Shown: positions 1-4,342 of the stretch, piece by piece
Numbering within the stretch: the first letter of the stretch is position 1
How the letters are laid out: every line of letters starts with the position of its first letter
NCBI GenBank assembly: GCA_030591795.1
Contig: JAUVAJ010000037.1
Span: forward strand, 1 to 9,281
DNA length: 9,281 nt
Direction of reading: 5' to 3'
Origin: Desulfuromonadales bacterium
GTDB taxonomy: Bacteria; Desulfobacterota; Desulfuromonadia; Desulfuromonadales; UBA2294
Notes under the pieces: generated by a model
Told to the model about the DNA's origin: nothing
Seen by the model: the letters and a program-made list of their open reading frames with translations, nothing else
Database searches by the model: none
Position numbers and translations under genes: made by a program

Positions 1-104
1 ATTCACGTGAAGCTATTGCCGCTCTGGTGGACGATGATGAGTTTCCAGATTCTTTGCAGGATAGCTTTGCGGAAATCATTGAAATGGTTGAGGCTGCTAA
101 ATAA
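1..104 (+). CDS. C-terminal fragment of an unidentified protein (5' end outside window)
   Basis: An open frame enters from the left edge (first complete codon at base 3) and ends at TAA 102-104, giving 33 residues that finish in EIIEMVEAAK. The segment is acidic and looks helical, with no Cys and no recognisable motif. It is too short for me to assign a family. The stop lies 64 bases before the next start on the same strand, so it could be co-transcribed with the permease. No convincing terminator lies between them. The reading frame has sensible codon use and no internal stop, which is why I call it real, but coding status rests on a short stretch. Confidence 0.6.
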   Translation, partial: SREAIAALVDDDEFPDSLQDSFAEIIEMVEAAK

Positions 105-157
105 ACGGTGCTGTCAACCTGATGCATAGAGTGTAGTATGTTAAAGGTACTGAACCG

Positions 158-162
158 AAGGA
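158..162 (+). promoter_or_regulatory. Ribosome binding site of the permease
   Basis: AAGGA ends six bases before the ATG at 169. This good Shine-Dalgarno match and spacing fix the start of the permease gene. Confidence 0.6.
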
Positions 163-168
163 AATGAG

Positions 169-1200
169 ATGATTAAAAAACTAACCATTTTACAACAGAA
201 CCTGGTGTATGCCATTCCAATTTCAATGGGGCTTGGTTTGCTTTACGGCTATCTTTTTGATGCCAGTAATCTGCGGAGCCTGATTATCCCGATCACGTTC
301 GTGATGATTTATCCGATGATGGTCACGTTGAATGTCCGGTCGATATTCAAGGGTCATGATGTAAAACTTCAGGTGGTTACGCAAATCATCAACTTTATAC
401 TGATTCCGATGCTTGTTTTCTTTTTGGGGAAAATGTTTTTTGCCGGAGCATCAGAAAAATTCGGTCTTTGGGCCGTGGGCTTGTTTCTTATCGGTGTCCT
501 GCCAGCCTCCGGCATGACGATCTCCTGGACCGGTTTTGCCAAAGGGAACAAAGAGGCAGCTACCAAAATGCTGGTTTTCGGCCTGGTTCTCGGTTCACTG
601 GCCGCTCCTATTTTCACCAAGGTCTTCATGGGTGCTACAGTCGAAGTTGATATGTTGCACATGTTTCGACAAATCGCGATTTTTGTCTTTGTGCCGCTGT
701 TTGCCGGAATATTTACCCAGACCGTTCTACGTAACAAGTATGGCAATGCTGACTGGGAGCAGCGTCTTAAGCCCAAGTTTCCGCCATTTTCAGCTCTCGG
801 GGTGGTGATGATCGCTTTTGTAGCAATCTCTCTAAAGGCCAAGGGGATTATTGCCCATCCGGAAGATATCCTGAAAATTCTGGTTCCGCTTATAGTTTTT
901 TATCTAATTTCCTATGGGCTGTTGACGCTGGTTGGTAAAATGTTGTTCAGCCGGGAAGATGCTATCGCCATGGTATTCGGTGTTGTCATGCGCGATTTGT
1001 CAATAGCTCTGGCCATCGCCATGACCGCCTTCGGTAAAGAAGGGTCAACGATTGCCTTGTTGATCGCCATGGCCTATATTATTCAGATACAGTCTGCCGC
1101 CTGGTATATAAAGCTGGTGCCAAAGATTTTTGGTCCACCGGCAGACGAAACTACAGAAGGTAGTGTGCCAGAGACTGCTGCTCGTCAGGCAACTTCCTGA
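169..1200 (+). CDS. ACR3/bile-acid:sodium symporter superfamily permease (arsenic resistance protein-like)
   Basis: The 343-residue protein is hydrophobic almost throughout, with about nine to ten membrane helices and a polar C-terminal tail (about 323-343). It is close to the usual ACR3/BASS length. The segment LPASGMTISWTGFAKGN (111-127) and the later MRDLSIALAIAM (274-285) are the two broken-helix core regions of this superfamily, as found in COG0798 proteins often annotated as arsenic resistance proteins. Genuine ACR3 arsenite exporters carry an essential cysteine in the first region and a glutamate in the second. My hand alignment puts Ala113 and Ser279 there, so arsenite export is doubtful. 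No arsR or arsC gene is visible nearby. The substrate cannot be told from sequence; it could be an organic anion or another oxyanion. The superfamily is secure, the function is not. It lies 44 bases upstream of the DUF134 gene and may share its transcript. Confidence 0.85.
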   Translation: MIKKLTILQQNLVYAIPISMGLGLLYGYLFDASNLRSLIIPITFVMIYPMMVTLNVRSIFKGHDVKLQVVTQIINFILIPMLVFFLGKMFFAGASEKFGLWAVGLFLIGVLPASGMTISWTGFAKGNKEAATKMLVFGLVLGSLAAPIFTKVFMGATVEVDMLHMFRQIAIFVFVPLFAGIFTQTVLRNKYGNADWEQRLKPKFPPFSALGVVMIAFVAISLKAKGIIAHPEDILKILVPLIVFYLISYGLLTLVGKMLFSREDAIAMVFGVVMRDLSIALAIAMTAFGKEGSTIALLIAMAYIIQIQSAAWYIKLVPKIFGPPADETTEGSVPETAARQATS

Positions 1201-1244
1201 CCTTACAATTACCTGCCAGATTTAATATATTTTCGGAATGAATT

Positions 1245-1550
1245 ATGTCACCAAGACCTAAAAAACCAAGAATCAGCAACTGCCCACATCGTCAACCGGG
1301 GACTACTATAATCAAACCGGCTGGTATCCCGACCAAAGAGCTGAAGCGTATTGTTTTGGAGCTGGATGAACTCGAGGCGATACGTTTGTGCGACATTGAG
1401 GGGTTGAGTCAGGCAGAAGCAGGCGTCAGCATGTCTGTCTCCCGTGGTACTGTGCAACGGCTGGTTACCAGTGGCCGCGGAAAAGTCGCTGATGCGATAG
1501 TCAATTGCCATGCACTTGTCATTAATATTGCTGACGATAGTCAAGTTTAA
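1245..1550 (+). CDS. DUF134 (UPF0251) family predicted DNA-binding protein
   Basis: This 101-residue protein matches the DUF134/UPF0251 family over its whole length. It has a basic N-terminus (PRPKKPR), then KPAGIP (24-29) and ELDELEAIRLCDIEGLSQ (39-56), the family hallmark. The helix-turn-helix follows at about 55-74, including SQAEAGVSMSVSRGTVQRL, and then an RGKVADAIV tail. The family resembles sigma-70 region 4 and is presumed to bind DNA; its members are mostly uncharacterised. The conserved GKAL near the C-terminus is NCHAL here, and there are three cysteines (13, 49, 88). The start is ATG at 1245 with only a weak CGGA at 1234-1237. The gene follows the permease by 44 bases on the same strand with no terminator seen, so it could regulate the permease; that is inference from position. 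A strong palindrome begins 3 bases after its stop. Confidence 0.9.
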   Translation: MSPRPKKPRISNCPHRQPGTTIIKPAGIPTKELKRIVLELDELEAIRLCDIEGLSQAEAGVSMSVSRGTVQRLVTSGRGKVADAIVNCHALVINIADDSQV

Positions 1551-1552
1551 TT

Positions 1553-1592
1553 CTAGCAGCCTGTCGGCCATGTAAGTCCGACAGGCTGCTAG
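1553..1592. repeat. Perfect palindrome (15-bp arms, 10-nt loop)
   Basis: The left arm CTAGCAGCCTGTCGG (1553-1567) is exactly complementary to CCGACAGGCTGCTAG (1578-1592) around a 10-base loop. It begins 3 bases after the DUF134 stop codon. RNA from either strand would form a very stable hairpin. No T-run follows on the plus strand and no A-run precedes it, so it is not a canonical intrinsic terminator. It could be a dispersed REP/BIME-like palindrome, an mRNA 3'-end stabiliser or a protein-binding site. The structure is certain; the role is not. Confidence 0.75.
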
Positions 1593-1623
1593 TCATCACG
1601 CCTCGCAACGCCACCGTTTATCT

Positions 1624-1657
1624 GGAGGGTTGTTGTTCATATTGTCCCGCCTTTTTT
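1624..1657 (+). terminator. Possible weak intrinsic terminator after the permease/DUF134 unit
   Basis: GGAGGG (1624-1629) can pair with CCCGCC (1646-1651) with one A-G mismatch across a 16-base loop, followed directly by six T (1652-1657). The stem is short and the loop long, so the call is tentative. Together with the palindrome just upstream it would end the 169-1550 transcript. Confidence 0.3.
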
Positions 1658-1681
1658 CTCTCTCCTGAAAACTGTTTACGT

Positions 1682-1709
1682 TTGAATAGTACATCGAGTT
1701 GGTTATATT
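1682..1709 (+). promoter_or_regulatory. Candidate sigma-70 promoter upstream of the cobO-type gene
   Basis: TTGAAT (1682-1687) and TATATT (1704-1709) are separated by 16 bases, four and five matches to the -35 and -10 consensus. It would leave a leader of about 170 bases before the adenosyltransferase gene. Seen by eye only. Confidence 0.3.
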
Positions 1710-1834
1710 GCTGAATTGGCCATATGGTTGAGAGCTGGGGCGTCATGTGTCGTTTTTGTTGAATCATGTTAGACTGTCAATCAATGGCAATATAAGCAGC
1801 CCAGTGTGTACAATATATCGTTGTTTGAGCAGGG

Positions 1835-1840
1835 TATAAT
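1835..1840 (+). promoter_or_regulatory. Candidate -10 element close to the cobO-type gene
   Basis: A perfect TATAAT sits about 44 bases before the start codon at 1884, giving a short leader of roughly 36 bases. No convincing -35 hexamer lies 16-18 bases upstream (the region is AT-rich but not TTGACA-like), so it would need an activator or other compensation. Confidence 0.3.
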
Positions 1841-1883
1841 CAGTGGTTACAAGCATACTGAACAAGGGTGATTCGGGGGCATT

Positions 1884-2462
1884 ATGGTGCAGTTAACGGG
1901 GAACCAGAAAGTCACTAAATTCATACCGGAAAATCGCCAGGGTCTGGTAGTGGTGATTACCGGTCATGGCAAGGGCAAGACAACTTCGGCGCTCGGCATG
2001 ATAGTACGGGCGGTTGGGCATGGCATGAAGGTCGTCATGATTCAGTTTATGAAGGGTGATATGTATGCCGGAGAATGGGATGGGCTGAAACTGCTCGGTG
2101 ATAAGGTCGAACACTATGCTACCGGTAAGGGGTTTTGTGGCATCCTCGGTAATCCGTACAGTCGCGATGAGCATCGTAAAAATGCACAGGCGGCTATTGA
2201 ACTTGCAAAAGAAAAAATTTCAAGCGGGGACTATAGTTTGGTGATTCTTGATGAAATTAACAACGCTCGTCATCTTGGTCTGGTTGATACTGCACAGGTG
2301 GTAGAATTGATCAAATTACGACCAGAAGCAGTACATCTGGTGTTAACCGGACGCGATGCTCATCCGGAGGTGATCGAACTGGCGGATACGGTTAGTGAAG
2401 TACAGGAAATTAAACACGCCTATCGTAAAGATATTGAACCGCAACCGGGGATTGATTACTGA
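1884..2462 (+). CDS. cobO: Cob(I)alamin / cob(I)yrinic acid a,c-diamide adenosyltransferase (CobO/BtuR type)
   Basis: The 192-residue cytosolic protein is collinear with the CobA/CobO/BtuR family (usually about 190-200 residues). Family members transfer the 5'-deoxyadenosyl group of ATP to Co(I) corrinoids, making the coenzyme form of vitamin B12. The variant P-loop GHGKGKTT is at 27-34. GHGMKVVMIQFMKG follows at 45-58, the Walker-B-like LVILDEIN at 119-126, TGRDAHP at 155-161, and the typical C-terminal KHAYRKDIEPQPGIDY. All family landmarks are intact. The ATG start has only GGGGG four bases upstream as a poor Shine-Dalgarno site. The stop overlaps the next gene's ATG by one base (TGATG), suggesting translational coupling. 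No other corrinoid gene is in the window, so it may serve salvage or a pathway encoded elsewhere. Assignment to cobO rather than btuR/cobA is a naming matter. Confidence 0.92.
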   Translation: MVQLTGNQKVTKFIPENRQGLVVVITGHGKGKTTSALGMIVRAVGHGMKVVMIQFMKGDMYAGEWDGLKLLGDKVEHYATGKGFCGILGNPYSRDEHRKNAQAAIELAKEKISSGDYSLVILDEINNARHLGLVDTAQVVELIKLRPEAVHLVLTGRDAHPEVIELADTVSEVQEIKHAYRKDIEPQPGIDY

Positions 2463-3439
2463 TGGCATTTATGTCGGATCGTATTTTTCAGACTGTGCTG
2501 ATTGGCATATTGCTGTTAATTGTTTTTGTGCCACCATTATCAAGAGGGGTACTCGAATCTGCACCGTTTCAACAAGCTGATGCTGTCGGTAAGGCTTATG
2601 TGGACGAGGCTTTCGACCGGGCACTGATCGCTTTTGCTCTGGCCCGGGCGACCAATGCCGTGATCTCGGTGATACAGGACAGTGAGGTCGATATTGCCCC
2701 GGCCGGAATCGGGGTGACAATCGCTGTCGGTGAAGTTCTCGACCCGATCAACGACATGATTGAGCGCTTTTCGCTGGTGATGCTGGTCAGCTTGATCTCT
2801 CTCGGTATCCAGAAATTCCTGATCGAAGTCGTCCCCTGGTTCAGTCTTTATTGGGTTTTCGTCCCTGCATTGTTACTGTTTCTTCCCCGACTCTGGATAA
2901 CAAAACCCTGGACAAACACCACAGCGTCCATTGCCAGGCGGTTGCTGCTTCTGGCCCTGCTACTACGTTTTTCAGTGCCGGCTGTTGCAGTTTTGAATGA
3001 ACAGGTCTACCAGCTCTTTCTCGATCAACAATACACTGAGGCGATCGATGGTCTGGAACAGGGGAAACAGACTTTAACAGATTTTGCGCCATTGTCTGAA
3101 CGCGGCGACTTAACCGAAGAAGCCGGTATCATGGCGAGCTTGAAGGAGACGGCGCGTCAGTTACAGGAAGCGACCAACCTGCGAGTGCAGATAGAACGGC
3201 TCGGCGCGAAACTGAGCGTGATGGTAAAGGATCTAGTCGCCATGATCGTCATTTTCCTACTCAACACCATACTGTTTCCACTCGCATTTCTCTGGGTGTT
3301 GTACAAGTTGTTTGGCAAGTTGACCGCTTGGTCAGCTTTGTTCCAGCCGGTGGCAATTATTGCCGCGCCTGTTGTCTCTGCTGATGTGCCGTTGGCAGAT
3401 GCTGAACAAGCTTTGGCATCAGATCAGGCGAAAGATTAA
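2462..3439 (+). CDS. Conserved polytopic membrane protein of unknown function
   Basis: This 325-residue protein has about five hydrophobic helices (about 9-24, 104-121, 126-142, 159-178, 257-283). Between the fourth and fifth is a polar, helical, coiled-coil-like stretch (about 180-255, e.g. ETARQLQEATNLRVQIERL). The most distinctive segment is ARATNAVISVIQDSEVDIAP (61-80), followed by GEVLDPINDMIERFS (90-104). It has the look of a conserved motif, and I recall similar uncharacterised proteins in proteobacteria but cannot name a domain. The start overlaps the cobO-type stop by one base, so it is probably coupled to it; an in-frame ATG at 2471 is an alternative. It has no transporter signature or catalytic motif that I recognise. 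The adjacency to an adenosyltransferase does not by itself make it a corrinoid transporter. Its stop overlaps the convergent minus-strand gene by 4 bases. Confidence 0.85.
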   Translation: MAFMSDRIFQTVLIGILLLIVFVPPLSRGVLESAPFQQADAVGKAYVDEAFDRALIAFALARATNAVISVIQDSEVDIAPAGIGVTIAVGEVLDPINDMIERFSLVMLVSLISLGIQKFLIEVVPWFSLYWVFVPALLLFLPRLWITKPWTNTTASIARRLLLLALLLRFSVPAVAVLNEQVYQLFLDQQYTEAIDGLEQGKQTLTDFAPLSERGDLTEEAGIMASLKETARQLQEATNLRVQIERLGAKLSVMVKDLVAMIVIFLLNTILFPLAFLWVLYKLFGKLTAWSALFQPVAIIAAPVVSADVPLADAEQALASDQAKD

Positions 3440-4185
3440 CCCGGCAGAGCAACCAACCCAAGGTTCAGATAGAGCAAATAGCTGTAAACGGCAATAACGA
3501 TGGTTGTTAGTCCGAAAAAGAGCAGGGCGCTGAATTTCTTCAGGTTTAAATGGCGGCGGGTGCGGAAGTTGACCAACGGAAACAGGCGGAACAGGTTAAA
3601 AGCGAGGATCGCGCTCAGAATCAGGATCCAGCCCTGGGCAGTAACCAGAAAGTAAAAATCGCCACCTAGCCAGGCGCCTGTTGCGGTGATAATCGATGAT
3701 GGCACCAGTAAGGTTAAGGCTCGGAACCAGGTTTTTGAAAAGATACTATTCTTGTTCTTCCAGGAATCGAAGAGGGTTAGAATTTGATCGGCGATTCTCG
3801 GGCAGATCTGTTTAACACTTTCGCTGATGGTGCTGATGCGCAGTGAGGGGGTACCATTGCCGGGGAAAATCACGGTAATTTCGATAATCTCCGGACGGCC
3901 GAGTTTGAGTTGTAGTAATATTTTTGAGGTTTTTGGTTCAAATAACTCAGGTTTGAACTTCTTGATTGAGTCGAGCTGTATGCTGTTTTTATCGTCGGTA
4001 ATGCTTAAACTGTAGTTGCGTAGTGATGCTGGATTTTTCAGGTCGTACAAGCCCATCTGCTGGGTCAGGTCTTTTCTTAACAAGCGGGGGACATGCGCGA
4101 GCAGATAGTTTTCAAGCTGATTGATCAGCTTCTTGTCGACAGTGCAGGATGGCAGCGTGGTGCGTAGACTAAGCTTCTTCATCAT
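3436..4185 (-). CDS. Orphan membrane-anchored protein of unknown function
   Basis: The 249-residue minus-strand protein begins with a soluble domain (about 1-150) rich in Lys, Leu and Ile, then three predicted membrane helices (about 154-173, 177-200, 219-242). A basic loop NFRTRRHLNLKK (206-217) before the last helix should be cytoplasmic by the positive-inside rule. I recognise no family. The N-terminal part has a beta-like patch around KILLQLKLGRPEIIEITVIF (88-107). The coding call rests on length, the hydrophobic pattern, a candidate promoter at 4225-4253 and the lack of any better gene on the other strand. Two tandem ATG codons (4185 and 4182) follow a GGGGG run by one and four bases, so the second may be used. 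It is a single gene, divergent from the kinase and convergent with the upstream membrane protein. Confidence 0.8.
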   Translation of the reverse strand: MMKKLSLRTTLPSCTVDKKLINQLENYLLAHVPRLLRKDLTQQMGLYDLKNPASLRNYSLSITDDKNSIQLDSIKKFKPELFEPKTSKILLQLKLGRPEIIEITVIFPGNGTPSLRISTISESVKQICPRIADQILTLFDSWKNKNSIFSKTWFRALTLLVPSSIITATGAWLGGDFYFLVTAQGWILILSAILAFNLFRLFPLVNFRTRRHLNLKKFSALLFFGLTTIVIAVYSYLLYLNLGLVALPG

Positions 4186-4224
4186 TCCCCCGAAGTGATG
4201 TGAACGTCGATTAATCAGACAATA

Positions 4225-4253
4225 ATCATAAACGGAATGAGCACATTGCGCAA
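4225..4253 (-). promoter_or_regulatory. Candidate promoter of the minus-strand orphan gene
   Basis: Read on the minus strand, TTGCGC (4253-4248) and TATGAT (4230-4225) lie 17 bases apart, with the expected start of transcription near 4218, about 33 bases before the ATG. The -10 is good and the -35 only half matches. Confidence 0.35.
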
Positions 4254-4289
4254 GGTATCATCGTTTTCATCCGCTGCTGTAAACGCTTG

Positions 4290-4298
4290 TGATATAAT
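4290..4298 (+). promoter_or_regulatory. Extended -10 promoter of the kinase/phosphatase/FHA operon
   Basis: TGATATAAT (4290-4298) is a perfect extended -10 element (TGn plus TATAAT). The hexamer 17 bases upstream (TCCGCT, 4270-4275) does not match a -35, which is typical of extended -10 promoters. Transcription would start near 4305, giving a leader of about 38 bases. It lies back-to-back with the minus-strand promoter, about 60 bases apart. Confidence 0.5.
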
Positions 4299-4330
4299 CA
4301 GTCGTTGAATTTTCTTTTCATGAAGAATAC

Positions 4331-4334
4331 GGAG
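4331..4334 (+). promoter_or_regulatory. Ribosome binding site that decides the kinase start
   Basis: GGAG ends eight bases before ATG 4343 but only two bases before the in-frame GTG at 4337. This makes the ATG the better start and shortens the protein by two residues. Confidence 0.5.
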
Positions 4335-4342
4335 TCGTGTGC

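Larger units (their letters stand above)
1551..1883. other. 333-bp intergenic region without a gene
   Basis: I find no supportable ORF here; the best ATG frames are about a dozen codons. In order it holds the palindrome at 1553-1592, a weak stem followed by six T (1624-1657), a TTGAAT/TATATT promoter-like pair (1682-1709) and a perfect TATAAT (1835-1840) ahead of the cobO-type gene. I looked for a cobalamin riboswitch, expected in some organisms upstream of such a gene, and did not recognise a B12 box. I see no tRNA-like fold. Confidence 0.6.

Noticed and set aside
369..842. 157-codon minus-strand ORF inside the permease gene
   Set aside because: It is a shadow of a well-supported membrane protein gene and shows no domain of its own.
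1724..1762. Small ORF in the intergenic region (ATG at 1724)
   Set aside because: Only 12 codons, with no Shine-Dalgarno site and no family resemblance.
1593..1883. Cobalamin riboswitch upstream of the cobO-type gene
   Set aside because: The long leader made this worth checking, but I could not find the conserved B12 box or the flanking paired elements.
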